From: JAWKWH01 sp963669415
GTDB taxonomy: Bacteria; Pseudomonadota; Alphaproteobacteria; Rhizobiales; Rhizobiaceae
NCBI GenBank assembly: GCA_963669415.2
Contig: CAXXPS010000002.1
Location: 992,001-1,056,000 of the forward strand
Direction: 5' to 3'
Length of the DNA stretch: 64,000 bases
The notes beneath the pieces are model-generated. The model was not told the origin of the DNA and did no database searches. It was given only the letters and a program-made list of their open reading frames with translations. The position numbers and the translations under genes were made by a program. Within the stretch, counting starts at the first letter, position 1; each line of letters starts with the position of its first letter. Shown here in pieces: positions 43,957 to 52,530 of the stretch.

Positions 43957-44630
43957 GTGCCCGGCCCTTGAATGATGGTCAAATGAGCGGCTGGAGCCGC
44001 GAGCAGATGGCCGAACTGGCTGCCGCCGACATTCCCGATGGCTCCTTTGTCAATCTCGGCATCGGCATCCCGGAACTGGTGGCGAAATTCGTGCCCGAAG
44101 GCCGCGAGTTCACCTATCATACCGAAAACGGCCTGTTGGGCATGGGACCGTCACCCGAACCCGGCAATGAAGACCCCGAACTGATCAATGCCGGCAAGAA
44201 GCAGGTCACCGCACTGCCGGGCGCCAGTTTCTTCCACCATGCCGACAGTTTCGCCATGATCCGCGGCGGCCATATCGATGTTTGCGTTCTCGGCGCGATG
44301 CAGGTGTCTGAGACCGGTGATCTGGCCAATTGGTCGACCGGTGCGTCCGATGCCATTCCCGCCGTCGGCGGCGCCATGGACCTGGTGCAGGGGGTGAAGA
44401 ACATTTTTGTCATCACCCAGCACACGACCAGGGATGGTCAGCCGAAGCTGGTCGATGAATGCTCGTACCCGCTGACCGGCGAAGGCGTCGTCAGCCGCAT
44501 CTATACCGACATGGCGGTCATCGAGGTGACAAAAGACGGCTTCAGCGCCATCAAGCTGGCGCCAGGCATCACATTCGACGAAGTCGAAGCCGCAACGGGG
44601 GCAAAACTCTCAATGCAAGTTCAGAAGTAA
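43953..44630 (+). CDS. pcaJ: 3-oxoacid (3-oxoadipate-type) CoA-transferase subunit B
   Basis: 225 residues. VNLGIGIPELVAKFVPEG and TENGLLGMGP, whose Glu forms the glutamyl-CoA intermediate, define the subunit B active site. It overlaps subunit A by 4 bases, as the two chains form one complex. The gene is followed by a good intrinsic terminator at 44656-44687, so the pair forms an independent two-gene unit. Confidence 0.88.
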   Translation: MSARPLNDGQMSGWSREQMAELAAADIPDGSFVNLGIGIPELVAKFVPEGREFTYHTENGLLGMGPSPEPGNEDPELINAGKKQVTALPGASFFHHADSFAMIRGGHIDVCVLGAMQVSETGDLANWSTGASDAIPAVGGAMDLVQGVKNIFVITQHTTRDGQPKLVDECSYPLTGEGVVSRIYTDMAVIEVTKDGFSAIKLAPGITFDEVEAATGAKLSMQVQK

Positions 44631-44655
44631 CCTTCTGAAAATAGGCGCCACCGGA

Positions 44656-44687
44656 CCAAAGCGTTTCCAATAAACGCCTTGGCTTTT
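44656..44687 (+). terminator. Intrinsic terminator after the CoA-transferase genes
   Basis: Arms CCAAAGCGTTT/AAACGCCTTGG (one mismatch) with a CCAAT loop, followed by CTTTT, 26 bases after the pcaJ stop. Confidence 0.7.
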
Positions 44688-44731
44688 CACTTCTCTGAGA
44701 AACTCGTCCGGTGCAGATCTGTAGATCTTTG

Positions 44732-44745
44732 TTGAGCCCGCGCAA
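44732..44745 (+). promoter_or_regulatory. FNR/NnrR-type box upstream of the DUF1858 gene
   Basis: TTGAG-CCCG-CGCAA fits the TTG-N8-CAA dyad recognised by Crp/Fnr regulators of the NnrR/DNR class and lies 36 bases before the ATG at 44782. The adjacent Crp/Fnr gene is the obvious candidate regulator. Confidence 0.45.
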
Positions 44746-44781
44746 CGACGAACATCGCACGACAATGCATACTTCCGCTTG

Positions 44782-45021
44782 ATGCATGGATCTGACGGCA
44801 CACCGGAAAGCAAAATTGATCGCCTCCAACCACTAGATGAGTTGATGCGGCAATGGCCATCCACGATCGGTGTTTTCATCCGGCATGACATTCATTGCGT
44901 AGGTTGCACCCTTTCTCACTTCCACTGTTTGCGGGATGCGGCAAACCTCCACAAAATCGATGAAGAGTTGATTGTTCGGGAAATTGTCCAGGCTTCAACC
45001 AATTTCAAAAACCCAGCTTGA
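44782..45021 (+). CDS. DUF1858 domain protein
   Basis: 79 residues. LDELMRQWPSTIGVFIRHDIHCVGC is the DUF1858 pattern, with Cys pair CVGC (plus another Cys in HCLRD) that suggests a thiol redox or metal-binding role. Such small proteins commonly accompany denitrification and hybrid-cluster genes. An FNR-type box upstream and the convergent Crp/Fnr gene (7 bases away) support expression under low oxygen or NO. The function is unproven. Confidence 0.75.
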   Translation: MHGSDGTPESKIDRLQPLDELMRQWPSTIGVFIRHDIHCVGCTLSHFHCLRDAANLHKIDEELIVREIVQASTNFKNPA

Positions 45022-45028
45022 TACCCGA

Positions 45029-45730
45029 CTATCCGGACGCCCGGCCATTGGCGATCAGAACAAGCTGGTGGCCAGAAGTAATTTCGATACGCTTTCTGCC
45101 GCTTCGGACAATTCCATCTTTTTCCCACGCGCTCAGTGTTCGCGAAACCGTATGCAGGGTTGTTCCTGTCATGTCGGAAAGGTCCTGACGGGAAATCGGA
45201 AAATCGATGAGTATCCCGTCACTGGTCTGTTTGCCGGTCTGATTTGCCAGCCTCAACAGCGCATTGGCGATTCTCTGTTGAACCTGTTCTGTCGCCATTT
45301 CGGCGATACGTTTGTGCGCCTCTTCCAGCCGCTCTCCGATCATTTGCCCGGCACCCGCAGAAAATGACGGAAAGCGATCAACAATTCCTGTCCAAAGCTC
45401 TGATGGCCAGCCGAGCACCACGCAATCAACCACAGCGATCGAATTGGCTGGATAGGTCTTGCGGCCCAATGCCTGCGCGATGCCCAGCAACTCCCCGGCC
45501 GACGCATAGCGGACGATGATCATATCACCGCTGGGTCGTATCTGCTCAACCCTCACATATCCGTCCAGCAATAGAAAAAATGAGTGAGCTTCTTCATCCT
45601 GGGTGAAGACATGTTTGCCTTCGCGAACAAGATGGGAATTTGCCCCACCGAGAAAATCGGTTAGTGCATTTTGATCGAAGTCGGCAAATAGCGGAATGTG
45701 CGCTATCAGCGATGGATCAAGTGATGCCAT
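45029..45730 (-). CDS. nnrR: Crp/Fnr family regulator, NnrR/DNR-like
   Basis: 233 residues. The cyclic-nucleotide-binding fold (about 10-125) is followed by a helix-turn-helix ISRQDLSDMTGTTLHTVSRTLSAWE (about 175-200), whose TTLHTVSR recognition helix is typical of NnrR proteins. It has no N-terminal cluster of cysteines, so it is not an oxygen-sensing FNR with a 4Fe-4S centre; NnrR proteins respond to NO. It lies next to the nos operon and probably activates it. The palindrome TTGATCAA at 45749-45756 upstream may serve autoregulation. Confidence 0.8.
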   Translation of the reverse strand: MASLDPSLIAHIPLFADFDQNALTDFLGGANSHLVREGKHVFTQDEEAHSFFLLLDGYVRVEQIRPSGDMIIVRYASAGELLGIAQALGRKTYPANSIAVVDCVVLGWPSELWTGIVDRFPSFSAGAGQMIGERLEEAHKRIAEMATEQVQQRIANALLRLANQTGKQTSDGILIDFPISRQDLSDMTGTTLHTVSRTLSAWEKDGIVRSGRKRIEITSGHQLVLIANGRASG

Positions 45731-46034
45731 TGAATTCCCTCGATCTTATTGATCAATCTTAAGTTTGTCCGGCTTCCATTATTGACGCCTGAACATCGGC
45801 AATTTCAGCATTTTGGGTATCTGTCCGAACACGCATTTACATGCCGAACAAGATTACCGCGGCGCTGGCAACTGTAGCTGTCAACGCCAGCGCGCGGGAA
45901 GTCAAGGTTTTCGGGACAGGCTAATATTGTGGGCTGTGTTCAAAGATTATCGTTTGAGGCGAGCTGATCGAACAAAAAGGCTCACGGTAATTTATCGGAT
46001 ATGCGGTGACTGTTTTTGCGACAGACCGCGGAGA
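45731..46034. other. Intergenic region between nnrR and nosX
   Basis: 304 bases without a supported gene. It contains the nnrR promoter region with TTGATCAA (45749-45756), and a stable hairpin with 8-base arms GCGCTGGC/GCCAGCGC at 45862-45893. That hairpin lies beyond the nos operon end and lacks a U-run. A 27-codon frame at 45841-45924 has no support as a gene. Confidence 0.5.
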
Positions 46035-46991
46035 TCAAGACTGGCCGGTTACCCGTTTTCCATCCCGGGTAATCGCAATCACGCGCAAATCGGCAAATCG
46101 GTCCAAAGTGGCCTCAACATTTTGCTCGGACATCGCGCAGAACGCGGTCGACAATCCGTCGGCAATTGCAGCGGATTGGTGGATCACTGAGAACCTGCGC
46201 CAATGGCTCACCGGCCTGCCGTCTTCGGGGCTCAAAATGTGACCGTCATCGTTTCCAGCGCCAAACGACATACCGCTCGGCGATGATGTTGCCATGGCCA
46301 GATTACTCAGACCAACGGTTTCTTCCGCGATACCAGTTTCTGTTTGGCTGATTCCGATCTGCCAAGGTTGGCCCGGCTGGCGCTCCCCTAGAGCGGCGAT
46401 TTCGCCGATCGAGACCAATACATCCTGAAGCCCGTTTTGCCGCAGAAGATCTGCCACCCGATCAGTCGCATATCCCTGTGCAATTCCATTCAGTGTCAGC
46501 GCCATTCCCGGCTTTCCAAAAGCAATGAGGTGCTGACCGAACTGAACATTGTCCCAGCTGATCAATTTGCGGGCGCGGGCGATCTCACTCCCTTCGGGCC
46601 GGCCGCCGGTTTCGGCATATAGCCTCCAAAGCGGTTGAACGGTGGGATCAAATACGCCGCCGCTTTTGCGGTGGATGGGATCGGCCAATGAAAGCAGACG
46701 CAGAAAATCACCAGAAGGCTTGTCGAGCATGCCATTGGCATTGAGGCGCGAGAGCTCGCTGTCTGCCCGGTAAAGGCTGAATATGTTCTCCAGCCGATTG
46801 ATCTCGGAGCTCACAAGACCGACCAGCCGGGTGAACTCCTGTTTCGCCATTCCCGACACCACCAAAGATGCACGGGCGCCCATTGCCGTGCCCGACCATC
46901 GGCGAGATGACCTTTGCGCGCCGTAGGCCGAGCCGGAAGAGAAGGCGACGGCAGCGGAAATTGCGATGAAACGGCGGCGGGATATAGTCAT
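46035..46991 (-). CDS. nosX: NosX, ApbE-type FAD:protein FMN transferase
   Basis: 318 residues with a Tat-type leader (SRRRFIAISAAVAF). ApbE motifs: TLNGIAQGYATDRVADLL, DVLVSIGEIAALG and HILSPEDGRPV. It attaches FMN covalently to a threonine of NosR in the periplasm, which is needed for N2O reduction in vivo. It is the last gene of nosRZDFYLX and overlaps nosL by 4 bases. Confidence 0.92.
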   Translation of the reverse strand: MTISRRRFIAISAAVAFSSGSAYGAQRSSRRWSGTAMGARASLVVSGMAKQEFTRLVGLVSSEINRLENIFSLYRADSELSRLNANGMLDKPSGDFLRLLSLADPIHRKSGGVFDPTVQPLWRLYAETGGRPEGSEIARARKLISWDNVQFGQHLIAFGKPGMALTLNGIAQGYATDRVADLLRQNGLQDVLVSIGEIAALGERQPGQPWQIGISQTETGIAEETVGLSNLAMATSSPSGMSFGAGNDDGHILSPEDGRPVSHWRRFSVIHQSAAIADGLSTAFCAMSEQNVEATLDRFADLRVIAITRDGKRVTGQS

Positions 46992-47563
46992 TGCGTTGCA
47001 TGCGCTCCATGCTCGCCGCTAGCGTGACTGCTGGTTGCGTTGTGGTCCATCGACATCGGTGCGACTTCGACGGGTGCGAGAACATAATCGTCCGGAATAT
47101 CGGCTAGCCGAACCACCGACCCTCCATTGTCGTTGGAAAATGCTCTTGCGACGGCCTCGTTACCAAATGGTACAGCCTCAGGCGCCCCCATGCCGCCCCG
47201 CTGGCCGCTGCCGATCACAAACCAGGCGTCGGCCGCGTCAACCCAATTGTCTTTTCCCGGATCAGCCCATCTGGCTGCCTTGCCCATGTCGCTGACATAG
47301 ATGGCAGTCACTTCGTCGGTCTCCTCAGGCAGTCTGGTGAAGGCAACTGCATCCCGCACCTGGCTGAACCAGATGGGATGCTCGAAGTTTGCCAGATGGA
47401 TCTGGGCTTTTGGCCCTTCATGCTCGGTCAGGTTCATCTGGCAATAGTGACCGAGCGCTTCTTCGGTCATTGCGACGGCTTGCGGAACCACGGTCGATTG
47501 CTGGTCCTGGCATCCGGCCAGGATGACCGCGGACAATAGCGCTACTGCAAATCTTGCACTCAC
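46988..47563 (-). CDS. nosL: NosL copper chaperone lipoprotein
   Basis: 191 residues. Lipobox VILAGCQD, then the NosL core with the copper-binding GHYCQMNLTEHEGPKAQIHL (Cys and Met ligands) and IYVSDMGKAARW. It supplies Cu(I) for the CuZ site of NosZ via NosDFY. The C-terminus is His/Met-rich (MSMDHNATSSHASGEHGAH), probably extra copper-binding capacity. It overlaps both neighbours by 4 bases. Confidence 0.95.
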   Translation of the reverse strand: MSARFAVALLSAVILAGCQDQQSTVVPQAVAMTEEALGHYCQMNLTEHEGPKAQIHLANFEHPIWFSQVRDAVAFTRLPEETDEVTAIYVSDMGKAARWADPGKDNWVDAADAWFVIGSGQRGGMGAPEAVPFGNEAVARAFSNDNGGSVVRLADIPDDYVLAPVEVAPMSMDHNATSSHASGEHGAHATQ

Positions 47564-48384
47564 GGTTCCAATCTCCTCAAAAACAAAGTCGACAGCGCAA
47601 ACGCTCCGATCGTCCAGACAAAAAGACTAACGATACCGGTCCATGCCGGGAAAGGCAGGGCGGCGGCAACAGACCCGATCGAGGTCTCCGCGCCGGTTTC
47701 AAGCATAGACATGTTGAACAGCCGAAATGCATCCGCAGGATTGGCAATCAGCAGCCAGGGAAAGATTGTTTTCGCGAATACTCCGTCAGCATCGGCAACC
47801 AGTGCGCCGAACAGCGCCAGATCATACAGGACCACTGCGACAAGCCAGATGGCGACCACAAATGCAGCGGCTGTGCCGCTTTGACGGGACAGCGTGCTGG
47901 CAACATAACCAAGCGCCAGAAACGCCGCACCAAGGCCGATGCAGGTGACCATGAGACGTAATATGGCAATCAGACCATCAACGCTTCCGCCAGCGAAGGC
48001 GAATATGGCCACTCCTGCGACACCGTAACCGATCAATATCGCGGTAGAGAGAACCATCAAATGTCCGACAAACTTTCCGGCGATCAATGTGGTTCGCGAA
48101 ACTGGACTTGCCAGGACCAGTTGGATAGTGCCGCGTTCGACTTCGCCGGCGATTGCGTCAAAAGCAAGCAGCAGAGCCATGAGCGGTACAAGGTAGACCG
48201 AAAGCGTGGCGAGGTTGGCTACGGCCACCGTCAAAGGATCGACCCGAACGGAACCGGTCGGGGATGCGCCGACAAATCCGAGAACCAATGCGAACAGCGC
48301 GAGCGCACAAGTCGACAGCAACATCCAACGATTGCGCCGGCCCAGCTTCAGTTCGAGCACCGCAATTGAAGAAAGTGCCTTCAT
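47560..48384 (-). CDS. nosY: NosY, ABC transporter permease for nitrous oxide reductase maturation
   Basis: 274 residues with six predicted membrane helices. DAIAGEVERGTIQLVLASPVSR is the coupling region of the ABC-2 type permeases used in NosDFY. It forms the membrane part that, with NosF and NosD, delivers copper or sulfur to NosZ. It overlaps nosF and nosL by 4 bases. Confidence 0.95.
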   Translation of the reverse strand: MKALSSIAVLELKLGRRNRWMLLSTCALALFALVLGFVGASPTGSVRVDPLTVAVANLATLSVYLVPLMALLLAFDAIAGEVERGTIQLVLASPVSRTTLIAGKFVGHLMVLSTAILIGYGVAGVAIFAFAGGSVDGLIAILRLMVTCIGLGAAFLALGYVASTLSRQSGTAAAFVVAIWLVAVVLYDLALFGALVADADGVFAKTIFPWLLIANPADAFRLFNMSMLETGAETSIGSVAAALPFPAWTGIVSLFVWTIGAFALSTLFLRRLEP

Positions 48385-49295
48385 GCCGTTTCTCCCTTGT
48401 CTTCAGTTACGGCCGAATAATACCTGTAGACGTCATCAAGGCTGGGCTGCGATACATCGAAGTCAGTGACCAAGGGGCCCAAGGCGCTGATTGCCGCAAG
48501 CTGCGCCATTTTTTCAGGCACCGGACAGGTCAGTTCCACCGATTGGCCATTGATCCGTCTGCCACCCAGCTGCTGTGTAACCTCCATCACGCTGTCAGGC
48601 CGTGCCCTGACCCGTATACGCAGCGGCGCTTTTGAAGCAGTCTGCAATTCGTCCAGAGGTGCATCGGCAACGACTTCGCCACGATTGAGGATCGCCACCC
48701 GGTCGGTTTTTGCCTCCAGTTCGCTCAATCCGTGAGAGGACAGCACAACAGCGCTTCCCGATGCCGCGGCATCATCGACCAATGAATAAAACTGCTGGCG
48801 GGACAAGGGATCGAGCCCGCTTGTCGGCTCATCCAGCAGGATCAGGATCGGCTTTCCTGCCAAAGCCTGCGCCAAGCCAAGTCGCTGGCGCATGCCCTTG
48901 GAATAGGTTCCGGCGTAACGGTCCGCCGCATCGGCAAGACCGACCCGGTCGAGAAGGACATCGGTCAGATCGGTAGAGATACGTTTCAGGCGCAGGTAAA
49001 AATTGAGAATTTCCCGCCCGGTCAGCAACTTGGGAAATGTCACATTTTCCGGCAGGTAGGAAACTGCTCGTCGGGCGCCTTCACTTCCCGGTCGGTTGCC
49101 GGAAATGTCTATGAGACCTGAATCGGCGCCGGCAAAACCCAAAATCAATCGGAACAATGTCGTCTTGCCGGCACCGTTGTGCCCGAGAAGCGCCAAACGC
49201 TCTCCTGGCTCCATGGCGATTGAAACATCTCGCAGCGCCCGCAAGGAGCCGAAGGCTTTCGAGACGCGATTTACTTGAAGCGGCAGAGTGTTCAT
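48381..49295 (-). CDS. nosF: NosF, ABC transporter ATPase
   Basis: 304 residues. Walker A is LLGHNGAGKTTLFRL, the signature is YSKGMRQRLGLAQAL, Walker B is ILLDEPTSGLDP, and the switch His is in SSHGLSELE. The C-terminal 80 residues form the extra domain common in NosF. It energises NosDFY. Start and stop overlap nosD and nosY. Confidence 0.95.
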   Translation of the reverse strand: MNTLPLQVNRVSKAFGSLRALRDVSIAMEPGERLALLGHNGAGKTTLFRLILGFAGADSGLIDISGNRPGSEGARRAVSYLPENVTFPKLLTGREILNFYLRLKRISTDLTDVLLDRVGLADAADRYAGTYSKGMRQRLGLAQALAGKPILILLDEPTSGLDPLSRQQFYSLVDDAAASGSAVVLSSHGLSELEAKTDRVAILNRGEVVADAPLDELQTASKAPLRIRVRARPDSVMEVTQQLGGRRINGQSVELTCPVPEKMAQLAAISALGPLVTDFDVSQPSLDDVYRYYSAVTEDKGETA

Positions 49296-50563
49296 GACTG
49301 ATCTCCGCGAATAGTCTCTTCCGAATTTGATGCTGGCGGATTCATTAGCGGGGCGGAATCAATTACCCCACCGGGTAGCATCGACGGGAACTCCCGCTGT
49401 GCCCATCGAACGAGCTGAATGGCCGGACTTCCCAACAATAGTTTTGCAGCGGGCTGCGTCCACAGAACCTGGTCGATCAAATCGTTTGGTCGATAGGTCT
49501 GATCAGCAATCCCGTCGCCATTTACGTCAAATGCAGCGTGGTCACTCCAGTAGTTGCCCCTGCCCTCCACGCTCCACTCGTGATGCTTGGATCCGACATA
49601 TTTGACCTGCGTACGATTGGCGATAAACGCATTTCCCGACATCGCGTTCCGCTCCGAGCCGGCGGTAAAATGAATGCCGATCGTGCACCCTTCGAACCGG
49701 TTTCCGGTCAGACGGTTTTTGTGGGCATTGTACATGAACAGGCATTTTTCTCCGCCGTTGCGAACCGTGTTGCCGCTAACTTCGGCGCTATTGGCATAGT
49801 TGAGCATGATCCCGTGATCGCGATCACCAATCGAGACATTGTCTTCGATTTTAAGCCTGCTGGAGAACATTATTGCAAAGCCAAGGTGGTTCCCCACCGA
49901 GACATTGCCACTGACCTCGCTGTCATTGGCGTACATGTAGTGAACGGCAAATCTCAGATTTTCGAACCGGTTGCCGCGAAAGATGTTCCGACTGCTCGAA
50001 TTGACAAAAATTCCGTCGCGCCCGAGTCGAACAATATTGTTTTCGACAATCGCACCTGGTGCGTTCCACACATAGACGCCATTGCCGCGTTCGTTCATGC
50101 GTTTGCCATCGCGACCGACAATCAGGTTGTCTCTGACGATCGAGTTACGGGCGCCGTGAATGTCCACGCTGTGCAGATTGCCTTTGAGCGTGTTGTTCTC
50201 GACGATGGCGCCATGCGCCTTTTCGGTAAGCTTGATACCGGAATCGAGCGTTTCATGATTGGAGCCGGAACCGGTCACCAATAGACCGGAGATGACGACA
50301 TCCGGCGCATCAACGGTGATGACTGTTCCGGCTCCATTGCCCCTCACTTCGGCATTGCCATTCGCCCTCAGCGTGATGCTGCGGTCGACAACGATGCCGC
50401 CCCCATGAATGCCCCGGCCAAGCAAGAGAATGTCCCCTTGATCAGCCGAGGCGATCGCCCGCGCCAGATTTGTTCCACCAGGCTGGACGGTGATTTCGGC
50501 GCATAGAGCCGAAACCGCCCCGAAAAGGAGGAGGAACAAGGAGGGAATGGCGCGTGCGATCAT
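49292..50563 (-). CDS. nosD: NosD, periplasmic right-handed beta-helix protein
   Basis: 423 residues. Signal peptide ends SALCAEI, followed by many PbH1-type repeats (for example NSIVRDNLIVGRDG, VENNIVRLGRDGIFV, RNIFRGNRFENLRF) forming a parallel beta-helix, and a C-terminal nos-specific part (GNYWSDHAAFDVNGDGIAD). It docks on NosFY and NosL to insert the CuZ cluster into NosZ. It lies 12 bases after nosZ. Confidence 0.95.
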   Translation of the reverse strand: MIARAIPSLFLLLFGAVSALCAEITVQPGGTNLARAIASADQGDILLLGRGIHGGGIVVDRSITLRANGNAEVRGNGAGTVITVDAPDVVISGLLVTGSGSNHETLDSGIKLTEKAHGAIVENNTLKGNLHSVDIHGARNSIVRDNLIVGRDGKRMNERGNGVYVWNAPGAIVENNIVRLGRDGIFVNSSSRNIFRGNRFENLRFAVHYMYANDSEVSGNVSVGNHLGFAIMFSSRLKIEDNVSIGDRDHGIMLNYANSAEVSGNTVRNGGEKCLFMYNAHKNRLTGNRFEGCTIGIHFTAGSERNAMSGNAFIANRTQVKYVGSKHHEWSVEGRGNYWSDHAAFDVNGDGIADQTYRPNDLIDQVLWTQPAAKLLLGSPAIQLVRWAQREFPSMLPGGVIDSAPLMNPPASNSEETIRGDQS

Positions 50564-50575
50564 CGTGTCACACCG

Positions 50576-52501
50576 TCACGCTGCGCGCGGCTCAACCAAC
50601 ATGCGGCCCCGCATTTCCATGTGCAACGCATGGCAGAACCATTGGCAGTAGAACCAGTGCACGCCTGGACGGTCGGCGACAAATGTCACCGATGCGGTCG
50701 CCTGTGGTCCAACCTCCATGGCAACACCGAAATTGGACAGACAGAAACCGTGTGTCAGGTCATCAATCTCGTCGAGATTGGTGACATAGACCGTCACTTC
50801 ATCACCCTGTTTGACGGTGAACTTCTCAAGGCTGAACTCAGGTGCCACCGAGTACATGTAGACCCGCACCTTGTTGCCATCCCGGATTGGCTCTTCCGCA
50901 CCTTCCTCCAGGTCAACGCCATCCGCTGCTGCCTGGCGCCGGGCATCTTCCCACGTCGGATCGTCGCGATTCCAGACGATGGCCGGATTGACCTTCGACC
51001 GGTGAACAAGGATCGAATCGTGCGGTTCGGCAAATGTCGCGCCGTCGTGAACGACTTTCATGTCGTCGGACGAAATATCGATCAGCTGTTCGCACTCGGC
51101 CTTCAGCGGCCCGACATTGAGGAACCGGTCCTTGGAGAACTTGTTCATCGAGATGAGCCACTTGCCGTCGGCTTCTGCCGTCTCGCCCATCGATGTCGAA
51201 TTGTGCCCGGGCTGATAGTGCACGTCGACCTTGGAAATAATCGGATCGACATCTTCTCCATTGTAGGCCCGGATTGCCTTGTCGATATTCCACTTGGCCA
51301 CCTGGCTGTCGAGGAACAGTGTCGTAAAGGCATTGCCTTGGCCATCATAAGCCGTGTGAAGCGGACCAAGACCCAGTTCAGGCTCGGCGACAATGCAAGA
51401 GCGAGGTTCGGCATTATCGGAGAACAATGCATCGACCTTGGTCACGTCGATCACGGAAACAGTCGGTGACAATTTGCCGTTGATGACCACATGCTTCTTG
51501 TCGGGTGCGGTATTTACGCCATGCGGTGAATTGGGGATCGGCACATAGCGGGTGTATTTGGAATTGGCCTCTTTTCGGCCGTCCAACACCTTGACTCCAT
51601 TCAACTCTTGGAAATCCCCGGCTGCAACGCCGGCCTCGATGGCGGCAATGTCGAAGATGACCACGTGGTCGGTCTCCGAAGCCGTCATTTCGGCAAGGTT
51701 CATGCCCATCTCGGAATTGTACGAGGTAGCAAAGGCGTATTTGCCCTGATAGTCGGCGTCGACATTGTCGAGATTGCCGGAAACGATGACCTGCCAAGCA
51801 ACGGTCATTGAGTCGCCGTCGATGGCCGAGAAGATGTTCACATATTTTTCCGGCTCGTCGAGGATCATGCCATCATTGATAAGTGGAGCCTCGTGTTCGC
51901 CATTGGCAAACACGTAGCCGGTGCGGGGGAACTTCTGCGGCCGCAAGCCGTGAATGTCCTTGGCATTCGGGATCTCGATGATCTTGTCGCACTTCATCAC
52001 ATCACAGCGAACACGTGCGACGCGTGTGTTTGCCTTGTCGTTCATGAACAGATAACGGCCATCATAGGTGCCGTCGGTGAACGACATATGCGGATGGTGA
52101 AGATCGCCATTATCGTAAGTGACCTTGCCATTGGCAGCCAGCATTGCCTTTGTGTCCGGCAACAGGCCTTCAGTCAGGATCTTCAGCGATTCATTGGTCT
52201 GGCCCCAACCGGTGGCTGAACAGCGGTTGAAAACCGGAACGCGCATCAGTTCGCGCATCGAAGGCACGCCAAGAATGCGAAGTTCACCGCTCTGACCGGA
52301 AGACCAGAAACCGTAATACTCATCCAGCTCACCCGGTTCCAGATGCGCCGACATACCCGATTGCGCCCTGGCAGGTGTCACAAGCGCGCCGGACAGCATG
52401 GTTCCTCCGGCCCCGGTTCCAGCCAGAACGGCGCCGGTTGCAGAGGCCGTCATCAGATCGCGACGTGACAACCCCTTCAGTTTCGATTTTAGTTTCCTCA
52501 T
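50576..52501 (-). CDS. nosZ: Nitrous oxide reductase (clade I, Tat-exported)
   Basis: 641 residues. The twin-arginine leader LSRRDLMTASATGAVLAG marks clade I. The seven-bladed propeller begins with the CuZ histidines (DLHHPHMSFTDGTYDGRYLF-type region around residue 130), and the C-terminal cupredoxin carries the CuA site HWFYCQWFCHALHMEM. It reduces N2O to N2 in the periplasm. An AGGAGAG lies just before the ATG. It is followed by nosDFYLX and preceded by nosR at 29 bases. Confidence 0.98.
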   Translation of the reverse strand: MRKLKSKLKGLSRRDLMTASATGAVLAGTGAGGTMLSGALVTPARAQSGMSAHLEPGELDEYYGFWSSGQSGELRILGVPSMRELMRVPVFNRCSATGWGQTNESLKILTEGLLPDTKAMLAANGKVTYDNGDLHHPHMSFTDGTYDGRYLFMNDKANTRVARVRCDVMKCDKIIEIPNAKDIHGLRPQKFPRTGYVFANGEHEAPLINDGMILDEPEKYVNIFSAIDGDSMTVAWQVIVSGNLDNVDADYQGKYAFATSYNSEMGMNLAEMTASETDHVVIFDIAAIEAGVAAGDFQELNGVKVLDGRKEANSKYTRYVPIPNSPHGVNTAPDKKHVVINGKLSPTVSVIDVTKVDALFSDNAEPRSCIVAEPELGLGPLHTAYDGQGNAFTTLFLDSQVAKWNIDKAIRAYNGEDVDPIISKVDVHYQPGHNSTSMGETAEADGKWLISMNKFSKDRFLNVGPLKAECEQLIDISSDDMKVVHDGATFAEPHDSILVHRSKVNPAIVWNRDDPTWEDARRQAAADGVDLEEGAEEPIRDGNKVRVYMYSVAPEFSLEKFTVKQGDEVTVYVTNLDEIDDLTHGFCLSNFGVAMEVGPQATASVTFVADRPGVHWFYCQWFCHALHMEMRGRMLVEPRAA

Positions 52502-52530
52502 CTGTCTCTCCTTTCTGGATCAGATTGCAG

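Noticed and set aside
45841..45924. 27-codon plus-strand frame in the nnrR-nosX gap
   Set aside because: It is very short, has no SD and no family resemblance, and overlaps a hairpin; it is more likely non-coding.
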